A stretch of DNA of 64,000 bases from Rhodospirillales bacterium 24-66-33 (GTDB taxonomy: Bacteria > Pseudomonadota > Alphaproteobacteria > Reyranellales > Reyranellaceae). The position numbers and the translations under genes are program-made. The stretch spans positions 540,021 to 604,020 of the forward strand of contig NCHQ01000001.1 of assembly GCA_002281855.1 (NCBI GenBank), written 5' to 3'. Of this stretch, positions 25,756-34,012 are shown piece by piece. Within the stretch, counting starts at the first letter, position 1; every line of letters begins with the position of its first letter. The notes beneath the pieces were generated by a model, which was given only the letters and a program-made list of their open reading frames with translations, was not told where the DNA came from and did not search any database.

Positions 25756-27043
25756 GCTCGACGCTTCGGCGCCGGGCTTCGAAAAGGAATTTTCGGCCTT
25801 CCTCGGGCGCAATCGGGATACCGACGAGAATGTCGACCGGGTGGTCGCCGGCATCGTGGCCGACGTACGCGCCCGCGGCGACGCGGCCGTCGTCGACTAC
25901 ACCGCCAAATTCGACTGGGCCGGCATCACGGCGGCCAACATGCGCATCTCCGAGGCCGAGCGCGACGCGGCGGCGGCGCAGGTGCCGTCAGCGCAGCGTG
26001 AGGCACTGGCCTTCGCTGCCCGGCGCATCGAGACCTTCCATCGCGCGCTGATGCCGAAGGATGTCGACTTTACCGACGCGACCGGGACACGGCTGGGCGC
26101 GCGCTATCGTCCGGTCGATGCGGCGGGCGTCTACGTGCCGGGCGGCACGGCGGCCTACCCGTCCTCGGTGCTGATGAATATCGTGCCGGCCAAGGTCGCG
26201 GGCGTGGGCCGCATCGCGATGGTGGTGCCGACGCCGGGCGGCACGCTCAATCCCCTGGTCATGCTGGCGGCCGAAATCGCCGGCGCCGACGAGATCTGGC
26301 GCATCGGCGGCGCGCAGGCGGTGGCGGCGCTGGCCTACGGCACGGAATCGATCCGGCCGGTCGACAAGATCACCGGGCCGGGCAACGCCTATGTCGCGGC
26401 CGCCAAGCGCCGCGTGTTCGGCCAGGTCGGCATCGACCTCATCGCCGGCCCCTCCGAGATCCTCGTGGTCGCCGACCGGCACAACGACCCCCGGTGGATC
26501 GCCGCCGACCTCCTGTCGCAGGCCGAACACGACCCGTCGTCGCAGTCAGTGCTGATCGCCGACGATGCGGCCTTTGCCGACGCCGTCATGCGCGCCGTCG
26601 AGGCCGAGTTGAAGACGCTTGCCCGTGCCGATATCGCCGCGGCGAGCTGGCGCGACAATGGCGCCGTGATCCTGGTGCCGGACTTCTCGGCAGCGCCGCC
26701 CATCGTCGACGCGATCGCCGCCGAGCATGTCGAACTGGCGATGGAGATGGCGGAGGCCGAGGCGCTGTCGCAGAAGATCCGTCATGCCGGCGCGATCTTC
26801 CTCGGCCGCCACACGCCCGAGGCGATCGGCGACTATGTCGCCGGCACCAACCATGTTCTGCCGACCTCGCGCGCCGCGCGTTTCTCCGGCGGGCTGGGCG
26901 TTTCCGATTTCCTGAAGCGGACGTCGCTGGTCGCCTGTACGCCGCAGTCGCTGGCGGCCCTCGGCCCGTCCGCGTTGGCGCTCGCCGACGCCGAAGGGCT
27001 CGGCGCTCATGGCCGTTCGGTTTCGCTCCGGCTGGGCCGCTAG
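25745..27043 (+). CDS. hisD: Histidinol dehydrogenase
   Basis: The protein has 432 residues from GTG 25745, which lies inside hisG. Family motifs are [56 protein letters not shown] and the zinc-site stretch AEHDPSSQS; the catalytic Glu-His pair lies in [22 protein letters not shown]... region. It makes histidine from histidinol in two NAD-dependent steps. The downstream UPF0262 gene begins two bases after its stop, so the histidine and housekeeping genes are tightly packed. Confidence 0.97.
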   Translation: MPLRLDASAPGFEKEFSAFLGRNRDTDENVDRVVAGIVADVRARGDAAVVDYTAKFDWAGITAANMRISEAERDAAAAQVPSAQREALAFAARRIETFHRALMPKDVDFTDATGTRLGARYRPVDAAGVYVPGGTAAYPSSVLMNIVPAKVAGVGRIAMVVPTPGGTLNPLVMLAAEIAGADEIWRIGGAQAVAALAYGTESIRPVDKITGPGNAYVAAAKRRVFGQVGIDLIAGPSEILVVADRHNDPRWIAADLLSQAEHDPSSQSVLIADDAAFADAVMRAVEAELKTLARADIAAASWRDNGAVILVPDFSAAPPIVDAIAAEHVELAMEMAEAEALSQKIRHAGAIFLGRHTPEAIGDYVAGTNHVLPTSRAARFSGGLGVSDFLKRTSLVACTPQSLAALGPSALALADAEGLGAHGRSVSLRLGR

Positions 27044-27045
27044 CC

Positions 27046-27534
27046 ATGCCGGCCGGGACGACCGACAGGACGCGGCGCATCGTCGATGTGGTGCTGGACG
27101 AGGAATCGGTCGCCCGCCGCACGCCGGAAGTCGAGCACGAACGGGCCGTGGCGCTGTTCGACCTGATCGAGGAGAACGACTTCTGCCTGGTCGGCAGCCA
27201 GCCCGGCCCCTATCGCCTGCGCATCGGCATTTTCGAGCAGCGGCTGGTGTTCGACGTGCGCAACGAGGCCGATGAGAAGCTGCGCGACATCGTTTTGTCG
27301 CTGACTCCGTTCCGCAAGGTGGTGAAGGACTACTTCCTCGTCTGCGAGAGCTACTATGCCGCCATCAAGAAGCTCGGCCCGGCGCAGATCGAGGCGCTCG
27401 ACATGGGCAGGCGGGGCCTGCACGACGAGGGGTCGGACCTGCTGCGCGAGCGGCTCGACGGCAAGATCGAGGTCGACCACGACACGGCCCGGCGTCTGTT
27501 CACGCTGATCTGCGCCTTGCACATCAAATCGTGA
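27046..27534 (+). CDS. UPF0262 family protein
   Basis: The protein has 162 residues. Typical family stretches are [21 protein letters not shown], the [15 protein letters not shown] strand, [19 protein letters not shown], and [15 protein letters not shown]. The family is confined mainly to alphaproteobacteria and nearly always follows hisD; its function is unknown. No signal peptide or membrane span is present. Confidence 0.94.
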   Translation: MPAGTTDRTRRIVDVVLDEESVARRTPEVEHERAVALFDLIEENDFCLVGSQPGPYRLRIGIFEQRLVFDVRNEADEKLRDIVLSLTPFRKVVKDYFLVCESYYAAIKKLGPAQIEALDMGRRGLHDEGSDLLRERLDGKIEVDHDTARRLFTLICALHIKS

Positions 27535-27547
27535 GCGGGCGGGGGCG

Positions 27548-27991
27548 ATGATCGGACTGCCGTCCAGCCTGCTCTTCGCCTGCAGCGAGAATTCGGTCCG
27601 GTCGCCGATGGCGGAGGCGCTGGCCAAGCGGCTCTACGGTCAGCGGGTCTATATCGATTCGGTGGGCGTGCGCGCGAGCGAGGTCGATGGGTTCGCGGTC
27701 GCCGCGCTCGACGAGATCGACATCGACGTCCACCGCCACCACGCCAAGACCTTCGATGACGTGGATGCCGCGTCGTTCGAGCTGATCGTCACCCTGTCGC
27801 CTGAGGCACATCACAGCGCGCTGGAGTTCACGCGCGGGACGGCGACCGAGGTCGAGTACTGGCCGATGCCCGATCCCAGCGCGGTGGAGGGATCGCGGGA
27901 GACGCGGCTCGAGGCCTACCGTCACACCCGCGATCAGGTCCTGGCCAGACTGAAGTCGCGCTTCGGGATACCGATCACGCCCTCGGTCTGA
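27548..27991 (+). CDS. Low-molecular-weight protein tyrosine phosphatase family protein
   Basis: The protein has 147 residues. The P-loop CSENSVRS (about 12-19) has the C-x5-R-S pattern of the LMW phosphatase/ArsC fold, and the general acid region is MPDPS (about 100). Genes in this position are often called arsenate reductases, but the setting between UPF0262 and infA suggests a conserved housekeeping phosphatase. It lacks the extra Cys residues expected for the thioredoxin-type arsenate relay. Its normal downstream neighbour infA is pushed away by two opposite-strand genes. Confidence 0.88.
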   Translation: MIGLPSSLLFACSENSVRSPMAEALAKRLYGQRVYIDSVGVRASEVDGFAVAALDEIDIDVHRHHAKTFDDVDAASFELIVTLSPEAHHSALEFTRGTATEVEYWPMPDPSAVEGSRETRLEAYRHTRDQVLARLKSRFGIPITPSV

Positions 27992-28002
27992 ACCGTTCGG
28001 CG

Positions 28003-28587
28003 TCAGCGCGTGTTCTCGGAACCCGCGTACCAGGCTGCGCGATGCGAACTGTGACGCGGCACCGGCAGGTTGATCAGGTCCATGAAGACCGAGGCGCCGC
28101 CGTCGGCACCTGCCAGGTCGCCCTCGAGCACGTCGACCTCGAAGGTCAGCCTGTCGCCTTCGAGCTTCGGCGACTTCAGCGTGACGACGGCATCCACGAC
28201 GCTGCCCTTCGCCTTGTTCAACACCGAGACCGTGGCATTGGGCGGATCCTTGGCGAAGGAGTTGGGCGCCTTCGCCGTCCATTCCTCGAGCACATGCGCG
28301 AGCATCGCATGCCCCGCCGAGCGCACCGGGCGGTCGGCGAACACAATGACGCTGGGCGCGATGCCGTCGAGGATCAGCTTGTTGTCCTGCAGCTTGGCGC
28401 CGCGGGCGTTCAGCACGAACATCGAGGGGATGAGCCGCGGATGGCGCGCCGCCCCGACGACCTTAGGCAGGCCCTGGACCGAGGAATTGGCGGGCGTGGC
28501 CGGCTGGGTCTGCGCGACGGCGCCGAAGGCGAGGCCGAGCGTGGCGGCGGCGGTCGCGAAGGCGACGGAGAGTCGGAGGGAGTGCAT
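28003..28587 (-). CDS. Secreted protein of unknown function, paralogue of its upstream neighbour
   Basis: The protein has 194 residues. The signal peptide ends near AVAQ (about residue 26). The mature part shares with the next gene the sequence core VLNARGAKL-DNKLILDG, then PVRSAGHA, SFAKDPPNATVSV and KLEGDRLTFEVDVLEGDLAGADGGASVF. It lacks the Pro- and Gly-rich tail of the neighbour and ends in a short basic stretch. The duplicated core looks like a small beta-rich periplasmic domain. It starts 17 bp after its paralogue, so both are probably co-transcribed. Function unknown. Confidence 0.82.
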   Translation of the reverse strand: MHSLRLSVAFATAAATLGLAFGAVAQTQPATPANSSVQGLPKVVGAARHPRLIPSMFVLNARGAKLQDNKLILDGIAPSVIVFADRPVRSAGHAMLAHVLEEWTAKAPNSFAKDPPNATVSVLNKAKGSVVDAVVTLKSPKLEGDRLTFEVDVLEGDLAGADGGASVFMDLINLPVPRHSSHRAAWYAGSENTR

Positions 28588-28604
28588 GATGGTCACCGTG
28601 CGGC

Positions 28605-29384
28605 TCAGTAGCAGGGCAGGAGGGGCGGCTTGCCGCAGGACGGCGCGTTGTAGCGCTGCTGGTAGCGCGGATCGATGTCGGGCGGCGGAGGAGCGCCGGC
28701 GCCGCTGCCGTAGCCGCCCCCGCCGGCATACGGATACGGATTGACGGGGTGCGTCGGCGCGGGATTGGACCAGCCGCTGAACGTGCTCGTGCCGTCCGGA
28801 TCGCCGATCGCCGGCGTCTCGCCACCGGTCGTCTGGTTCTGGCCATAGTACTGGGCGCCGTGCGAGCCGATGCCGAACCAGATCGTGTCGATGAACACCG
28901 AGGCGGGGCCGTCGGCGGCGCCGAGACTGCCTTCCAGCACATCGACGTCGAAGGTCAACTTCTCGCCCTCGAGCTTGGCGGTCTTCAGGGTCACCACGAG
29001 GTCCGACACGTTGCCGCCATCCTTGTGGAAGACGGAGACCGTGGCGTTCGGCGGATCCTTGGCGAAGCTGCCGGTGCGCCAGATGTCGGCCATGTCGGGG
29101 GTCACCATGTGACCGACCGAGCGCTTCGGCCGGCTGGTGAACAGGGTCGCCGTGGGCAATACGCCATCGAGGACCAGCTTCTGGCCGTCGAGTTTCGCAC
29201 CCCGGGCATTGATCACGATCAGCGCCGTCGAATATTGGCGCGCGGCAGGCTTGCCGATCGTCTTCTGGGCCGGATGGGTGATGGCGTTGGGTGGAGCCGC
29301 GGGAGCCGGCGACGCCTGGGCGAATGCGAGCGCCGGCGTCAGGAGCAGGGCGGCCACGAGGCCCGACATGCAGGTTGAGTTCAT
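28605..29384 (-). CDS. Secreted protein with Gly/Pro-rich C-terminal tail, paralogue of its downstream neighbour
   Basis: The protein has 259 residues. The signal peptide (MSGLVAALLLTPALAFAQ) ends near residue 23. The core (about 60-180) matches the next gene: VINARGAKLDGQKLVLDG, PKRSVGHM, SFAKDPPNATVSV, KLEGEKLTFDVDVLEGSLGAADGPASVF. The tail has a low-complexity stretch with many Gly, Pro and Tyr (PYPYAGGGGYGSGAGAPPPP) and two Cys at the end. ATG 29384 follows a purine-rich site; the upstream extension to 29489 is not needed. It shares a divergent gap of 173 bp with infA. Confidence 0.82.
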   Translation of the reverse strand: MNSTCMSGLVAALLLTPALAFAQASPAPAAPPNAITHPAQKTIGKPAARQYSTALIVINARGAKLDGQKLVLDGVLPTATLFTSRPKRSVGHMVTPDMADIWRTGSFAKDPPNATVSVFHKDGGNVSDLVVTLKTAKLEGEKLTFDVDVLEGSLGAADGPASVFIDTIWFGIGSHGAQYYGQNQTTGGETPAIGDPDGTSTFSGWSNPAPTHPVNPYPYAGGGGYGSGAGAPPPPDIDPRYQQRYNAPSCGKPPLLPCY

Positions 29385-29557
29385 CTTTTGCTGGTCCTTC
29401 TTCCCCGGGCGTCCGCAGCCGCGCCCTGTATAAGGGAGCCAGGCTTCGGTGAGAAGGCCGGCCATCCCGGCCGTTGCCCGCGCCGCCATTGACTTACCCC
29501 CTCCTGCGGCCCATTTTCCGGCCGCTTTCCCAGAAATTCACCCCAGCCGGAGGCCGG

Positions 29558-29776
29558 ATGGCCAAAGAAGACTTGATCGAATTTACGGGCGTCGTGGCCG
29601 AGTTGCTGCCCAATGCGATGTTTCGGGTGAAGCTCGACAACGACCACGTCATTCTCGCCCACACGTCGGGCAAGATGCGCAAGAATCGCATCCGCGTTTT
29701 GGCAGGCGACCGCGTCACCGTCGAGATGACGCCCTATGACCTGACCAAGGGCCGCATCACCTTCCGCTTCAAGTAG
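29558..29776 (+). CDS. infA: Translation initiation factor IF-1
   Basis: The protein has 72 residues, the exact family length. The S1-type fold is seen from [10 protein letters not shown] through [24 protein letters not shown] to GRITFRFK. It binds the 30S A site during initiation. GGAGG precedes the ATG by six bases; the frame open upstream to 29474 is not coding. The maf gene starts three bases after its stop. Confidence 0.98.
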   Translation: MAKEDLIEFTGVVAELLPNAMFRVKLDNDHVILAHTSGKMRKNRIRVLAGDRVTVEMTPYDLTKGRITFRFK

Positions 29777-29779
29777 GCG

Positions 29780-30361
29780 TTGCGCGCCTCGACGATCCCC
29801 CCGCTCGTACTGGCCTCCGCGTCTCCGCGACGGCTCGACCTGCTGCGACAGGTCGGATACGAGCCCGCAACGATCGACCCTGCCGACATCGACGAGACGC
29901 CCCGGACGGGCGAGTTGCCGCGCGCCTATGCCTTGCGCATGGCTGAAGCGAAACTCGCGGTCGTGCAGCGACGTCACGCCGGCGCCCTCGTGGTGGCGGC
30001 TGACAGTGTCGTGGTCTGCGGTCGCCGCATCCTGCCGAAGGCAGAACGCGAAGCCGAGGCGCGACTGTGCCTCTCCAAACTCTCCGGCCGCCGCCATCGC
30101 GTTCTGGGCGGCGTCGCCGTGGCCGGGCCCGACGGCGGGGTGCGGACGCGCCTGGTCGAGACCATCGTGCGCTTCAAGCGCCTCGAGGTGGCCGAGATCC
30201 ATGACTATCTGGCCAGTGGCGAATGGCAGGGCAAGGCGGGCGGCTACGCCATCCAGGGCCGGGCCGCCGCCTTCGTCGCCTCCCTGTCGGGCTCCTACAG
30301 CAACGTCGTCGGACTGCCGCTCTTCGAAACCGTGGCGCTCCTGAAGGCCTCCCTGCCATGA
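29780..30361 (+). CDS. maf: Maf-type nucleoside triphosphate pyrophosphatase
   Basis: The protein has 193 residues from TTG 29780. Family motifs are VLASASPRRLDLL at the start, AADSVVVCGRRILPK in the middle (Asp as general base) and GYAIQGRAAAFVASLSGSYSNVVGLPL near the end. The Gln in IQGR, rather than the Glu of canonical forms, and the long F segments match the alphaproteobacterial branch. It removes pyrophosphate from non-standard or 7-methyl nucleotides. The start is taken because the family begins right there and no ATG is near. Confidence 0.93.
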   Translation: MRASTIPPLVLASASPRRLDLLRQVGYEPATIDPADIDETPRTGELPRAYALRMAEAKLAVVQRRHAGALVVAADSVVVCGRRILPKAEREAEARLCLSKLSGRRHRVLGGVAVAGPDGGVRTRLVETIVRFKRLEVAEIHDYLASGEWQGKAGGYAIQGRAAAFVASLSGSYSNVVGLPLFETVALLKASLP

Positions 30362-31542
30362 GCCGTGTCGATCGGCTCGTCTGCCATGTGCTGCCTCAGG
30401 CGTTCCTGATGGCCCTGGTGACGGAGGGCCGCCTGTTGGAGCTCCAGGTGGTCCGCCGCGACAAGCCTTCGAGGGTCGAGAGCATCTTCCTCGGCCGGCT
30501 GGAACGCGTGATGTCCGATCTCGATGCCGCCTTCGTCGACATCGGCATCGATCGCGCAGGCTTCCTGCGGGCGGAGGACCTGTCGGGCGTCGATGGCTGG
30601 CCGCCGCTCGGCGCGCCGGTCCTCGTGCAGGTGCGCAACGACGGCGAGGGCGACAAGGGTCCGCGCCTGTCGATGAACATCGCCATCAGCGGCCGTTATC
30701 TCGTCTATCACCCCAACGGCGCGGGCGTGACCTTCTCCCGCCGCATCGAGGGGGAGTCCGAGCGCGATCGCCTGCGCGCGCATGTCGAGGGCCTGCTCGA
30801 TGGCGGAATCGTGCTGCGCACCGCCGCCGCGAGCGCCACGGCCGACGTCCTGCAGGCCGACGCCACGCGTGTGCTCGAGCGCTGGGAGAAGATCCGGCGC
30901 CTGGCCCTCGACGTCGAGCCGCCGGCCGACCTGTCCGCGCGCATCCCGGGCGAGCGCGATCCGATCGTGCGGGCGTTGCGCGATCACGGCGCGGACCTGG
31001 AGGAGGTGATCCTCGACGACCGGACGATGGCGCGCACGCTCCAGGACAAGATGGACCGGCAGGGCGAGAAGATTCGCGTCCGCTGGCACAATGGCACGAT
31101 GCCGGCCTTCGACATCGACGACGTGGCGGGCCAGATCGACACCGCGCTGGCGCCGCGGATCGTCCTGCAGAGCGGGGTCGAGGTGTTGTTCGAACCGGGC
31201 GAAACGCTGTGCGCCGTGGACGTCGACAGTGCCGGTGCAGGCGGCCGCCAGGGCCGCGCGCCGCGCCGGCCCGTCGACGTCAACCTGGAGGCGGCGCCGG
31301 CGATCGCCCAGCAGCTCAGGCTGCGCAACCTCGCGGGGGCCGTGGTGATCGATTTCGTCAACATGCGCAGCGCCTACGACCGCGACAAGGTCCAGGCGGT
31401 GCTGGCCGAGCACCTGGCAAGCGATCCGGTGCCCACCCAGATCTACGGCTTCACCCGGCTCGGCCTGTTCGAGTTGACCCGCGCCCGGCGCGGCCCGACC
31501 CTGGCAGCCCAGCTCGAAGCGCTGGAAAAGAGCGATGATTGA
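30358..31542 (+). CDS. Ribonuclease E/G family protein, short form without the Zn-link
   Basis: The protein has 394 residues, against about 490 for RNase G. It has the embedded S1 domain (about 38-118, [22 protein letters not shown]), the RNase H-like fold, the 5' sensor region and both catalytic Asp sites: CAVDVDSAG (about 283) and VVIDFVNM (about 329). It stops after the DNase-like domain, just where RNase G has the CPxC zinc link and small domain. The ATG overlaps the maf stop (ATGA). It may process RNA as a dimer without the zinc link. This short form is common next to maf and yacG in alphaproteobacteria, alongside a full-size RNase E elsewhere. Confidence 0.9.
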   Translation: MSRVDRLVCHVLPQAFLMALVTEGRLLELQVVRRDKPSRVESIFLGRLERVMSDLDAAFVDIGIDRAGFLRAEDLSGVDGWPPLGAPVLVQVRNDGEGDKGPRLSMNIAISGRYLVYHPNGAGVTFSRRIEGESERDRLRAHVEGLLDGGIVLRTAAASATADVLQADATRVLERWEKIRRLALDVEPPADLSARIPGERDPIVRALRDHGADLEEVILDDRTMARTLQDKMDRQGEKIRVRWHNGTMPAFDIDDVAGQIDTALAPRIVLQSGVEVLFEPGETLCAVDVDSAGAGGRQGRAPRRPVDVNLEAAPAIAQQLRLRNLAGAVVIDFVNMRSAYDRDKVQAVLAEHLASDPVPTQIYGFTRLGLFELTRARRGPTLAAQLEALEKSDD

Positions 31543-31759
31543 CCGATCCCCGCCGCTGCGCGCCGTGCGCATCGAACCGAAATGCCCGACCTGCGGAAAA
31601 CCCGCGGACCCCAAATACAAGCCGTTCTGCCGCAAGCGCTGTGCCGACATCGACCTCGGCCGCTGGCTGAAGGAAGGCTATCGCGTGCCGACCGACGAGG
31701 CGCCCGGCGAGGAAGATCTCGACGAGAGGGGCGGCGGCGCATCTGGACAGCGGGGCTAG
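31535..31759 (+). CDS. yacG: DNA gyrase inhibitor YacG (zinc protein)
   Basis: The protein has 74 residues. The zinc knuckle is CPTC (about 17-20) plus CRKRC (about 31-35), followed by [16 protein letters not shown], the family core. The acidic C-terminal tail is typical of the gyrase-binding region. YacG binds GyrB and blocks DNA binding. Its ATG overlaps the RNase E/G stop by eight bases. The end of this gene carries the -35 of the tRNA-Phe promoter. Confidence 0.95.
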   Translation: MIDRSPPLRAVRIEPKCPTCGKPADPKYKPFCRKRCADIDLGRWLKEGYRVPTDEAPGEEDLDERGGGASGQRG

Positions 31760-31780
31760 CCCGTCCTATAAGCCCGGCCG
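31744..31780 (+). promoter_or_regulatory. Promoter of tRNA-Phe inside the end of yacG
   Basis: TGGACA (31744-31749) and TATAAG (31767-31772) are 17 bases apart, near the optimal spacing. The start is expected at about 31779, 16 bases before the mature tRNA. The -35 lies within the last codons of yacG. Confidence 0.65.
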
Positions 31781-31794
31781 CCAACGAACGACGT

Positions 31795-31870
31795 GCCCAG
31801 GTAGCTCAGTTGGTAGAGCATGCGACTGAAAATCGCAGTGTCGGTGGTTCGACTCCGCCCCTGGGCACCA
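31795..31870 (+). tRNA. tRNA-Phe (GAA)
   Basis: The 76-nt gene with encoded CCA has a perfect acceptor stem (GCCCAGG/CCTGGGC) and the anticodon loop CTGAAAA with anticodon GAA. The T loop is TTCGACT. Its place after yacG is conserved in many alphaproteobacteria. Confidence 0.98.
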
Positions 31871-31916
31871 TTCTTCCCACATCGACGAACCGGCGGCCCC
31901 ACCGCGAAAACCGTGA

Positions 31917-32474
31917 ATGCCGTCCGTCAGCGGCCGGAAGGCATGGCTGGCGGCGGGACTCTACCTGCGTTTCGGCACGGCAAACGAGGCACTGGAACAG
32001 GTCGCCTGGCTGATCCTGCTCGCGTCTTTTTTCTATGACTCCCTGGACCTCGACCTGGCCTATGCATCGCGGTTCGAGCAGTTCGGGATTCACGCCGCCC
32101 AGACCGTCGGCTACGGCCTGGCGGTCTATACGTGCTGGGGCTACTGGGCGGAGGGCGAAACGTCGAGCTTCGTCAATTCGGCAGCCTGGCTGGCGATCTG
32201 TGCTCTGCTCGCCTACGACGTCTACGCGCCGGGCGAGTATGGCGGCCTCGAATGGCGGGCGCGCAATGTGGCGAAGGTGGTGCTGTATGCCGTCGTGGTC
32301 GGCCTGGTCGGGCTGTGGGGCTGGCAAGGCGTTACCGAGGATGACGCCGACAGCCTGGTCAGTGCTTACGACGCCGCGCTCTGGATCGGCTGCTTCGCCA
32401 TCGTCGAACTCCGCGTCTTCGATTTTGAAACGAAGGAAGAGACGGAGCTGGTGCAGCACCCGATCGAGTCCTGA
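31917..32474 (+). CDS. Membrane protein of unknown function with about four helices
   Basis: The protein has 185 residues. Hydrophobic segments lie at about 25-40, 58-75, 87-105 and 117-135, and a fifth weaker one near 152-165. Trp and Tyr are frequent (YTCWGYWAEGE). I do not recognise the family. The C-terminus is acidic and soluble. It starts 46 bp after tRNA-Phe, so the tRNA may be processed from the same message. Confidence 0.72.
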   Translation: MPSVSGRKAWLAAGLYLRFGTANEALEQVAWLILLASFFYDSLDLDLAYASRFEQFGIHAAQTVGYGLAVYTCWGYWAEGETSSFVNSAAWLAICALLAYDVYAPGEYGGLEWRARNVAKVVLYAVVVGLVGLWGWQGVTEDDADSLVSAYDAALWIGCFAIVELRVFDFETKEETELVQHPIES

Positions 32475-32621
32475 TCGGGGCGGACGTTGATCCCGGCGGC
32501 CTCGCCGCCGTCGCCGCCGCCACGCTCTTGCTCCAGCTCCGGCGGGCCATTGGCGGTGGAACGCGAATGCACTACCAATTCGCCTGGGCCTCCCGGCGGT
32601 GCCCATCAGGAGGCGAACGAG

Positions 32622-33059
32622 ATGACGAGGCTGCTCGACAAGGACCTCCTGGTTCTCCTGTGCCGCCTCCTGATGTCGGTATGCATGATCCGGTACGGTG
32701 CCGCCAAACTGATCGATATCGATCTTTTCGTGAATCATGTGACCACCCGGCGGTTCATGGAACTGGTGGCCAGAGGCGCGCCCGCTCCGCTGTGGTTCGC
32801 CTACGCCAACGCCCTCTTCCAGACAGCGGCGGGGCTGTGCGTTCTGATCGGCTTCCGGGCTCGCGTGGCGGCGGGACTGCTTGTCGTCTGGCTGGCCGTA
32901 CTCACCTTTGTGGGGCATCCGTTCTGGCGGCTTTCGGGCGGCGACGCCCTTCTGAACGAGTCGCTGTTCTATCGGAACCTGGGCCTGCTGGCGGCCTTTC
33001 TGCTGATCGTTGCGCACGGGGCCGGCCGTTGGGCCGTCGATGCGACCGACCGCAAATAG
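32622..33059 (+). CDS. DoxX-like membrane protein
   Basis: The protein has 145 residues and about four transmembrane helices with the DoxX-type pattern: LLCRLLMSVCMIRYGAAKL near the start, PLWFAYANALFQTAAGLCVLIGF in the middle and LGLLAAFLLIVAHGAGRWAVD at the end. DoxX proteins accompany quinol oxidases or thiosulfate oxidation in a few organisms, but most members are unassigned. ATG 32622 follows AGGAGG by ten bases. Nothing nearby suggests a partner enzyme. Confidence 0.8.
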   Translation: MTRLLDKDLLVLLCRLLMSVCMIRYGAAKLIDIDLFVNHVTTRRFMELVARGAPAPLWFAYANALFQTAAGLCVLIGFRARVAAGLLVVWLAVLTFVGHPFWRLSGGDALLNESLFYRNLGLLAAFLLIVAHGAGRWAVDATDRK

Positions 33060-33219
33060 TAATGCGCGTCCGGCATTCCGAGGGACCCGGTGAGGCGCCC
33101 GATTACCGGGGCAAGCGCAGCACCTCTATAATCGCGGGGTTGCTGCCCGCATGTCCCCTCCGGGCTTGAGCGGGAAGCGTCCACGCAACGTTCGTTCTGA
33201 CCGATCGAGAGGCCTCAGT

Positions 33220-33906
33220 TTGTCTACAGCAGTAAAGCAGCGGCGCAGGAGCTCGGCGAAGGCGGAGCAGCGCGCCGAGACGATCGACCAGATCCTCGAC
33301 ACCGCGGAATATCTCTTCTCGAAGCACGGATTCTACGGCGTTACGCTCAAGGACGTCGCCAACAGCGTCGGCGTGCACCACACGCTGATCAACTACTACT
33401 TCGAGGACAAGAAGAAGCTGTTCGAGGACGTGTTCGCGCGACGGGCCGTGGTGACGAGCGAGCGGCGCATGAAGGCGCTCGACGACTATGAGAAGCAGGT
33501 CGGTGAGTCGCCGACGGTGGCAGGCGCGTTGCGGGCCTTCCTCGACACCGACCTCGATCTCTACACCGGCGGCGGCGAAGGCTGGCGCAACTATGGAGCG
33601 CTCAGCGCCCAGGTGGCGAGCACGCCGGAGTGGGGCGCCCGGATGATGGACGAGCATTTCGATCCGGTGGTGCTGCGTCTGATCGGCCTGCTCAAGAAGG
33701 CGCTGCCCGAGTGCGCCGAGGCGGACATCTTCTGGGGCTACCACTTCGTGACCGGCGCGCTGATGCTGACGCTCGCCAAGACCGGCCGCATCGACAAACT
33801 GTCGGGAGGGCTTTGCCGGTCGGACGACTACGCCGCCGTGAAGGAGCGCATGGCGACGTTCATGGCCGCCGGTTTCCTGTCGGTCTGTTCGCGTCGGAAA
33901 GGCTAG
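33220..33906 (+). CDS. TetR-family regulator next to the ABC importer
   Basis: The protein has 228 residues from TTG 33220, which follows GAGAGG; an ATG at 33151 would add 23 residues. The helix-turn-helix lies at about 24-66 (QILDTAEYLFSKHGFYGVTLKDVANSVGVHHTLINYYF in pattern). The ligand domain is of a general type. It faces the five-gene ABC importer in the same direction with 106 bp between them; a nested palindrome there is a candidate operator. It likely controls the importer in response to its substrate. Confidence 0.9.
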   Translation: MSTAVKQRRRSSAKAEQRAETIDQILDTAEYLFSKHGFYGVTLKDVANSVGVHHTLINYYFEDKKKLFEDVFARRAVVTSERRMKALDDYEKQVGESPTVAGALRAFLDTDLDLYTGGGEGWRNYGALSAQVASTPEWGARMMDEHFDPVVLRLIGLLKKALPECAEADIFWGYHFVTGALMLTLAKTGRIDKLSGGLCRSDDYAAVKERMATFMAAGFLSVCSRRKG

Positions 33907-33950
33907 CCGAGCCACGAAGAGAGCAGGTCGCACTTGCGTCACGTTCGTTA

Positions 33951-33968
33951 ATTCACTAGTGAGTGAAT
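33951..33968. promoter_or_regulatory. Nested palindrome, candidate TetR operator
   Basis: ATTCACTAGTGAGTGAAT contains the inverted repeat ATTCAC/GTGAAT with six bases between, and inside it a perfect 10-bp palindrome TCACTAGTGA. It lies in a short AT-rich gap, 45 bp before the importer's first gene and 45 bp after the TetR gene. Confidence 0.6.
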
Positions 33969-34012
33969 GAATAAATAGAACAAAAAACAACCACTAGGGA
34001 AGGAACGAGACC

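Noticed and set aside
27548..27991. Arsenate reductase
   Set aside because: The fold is common to LMW phosphatases; no further redox Cys and no ars genes are present.
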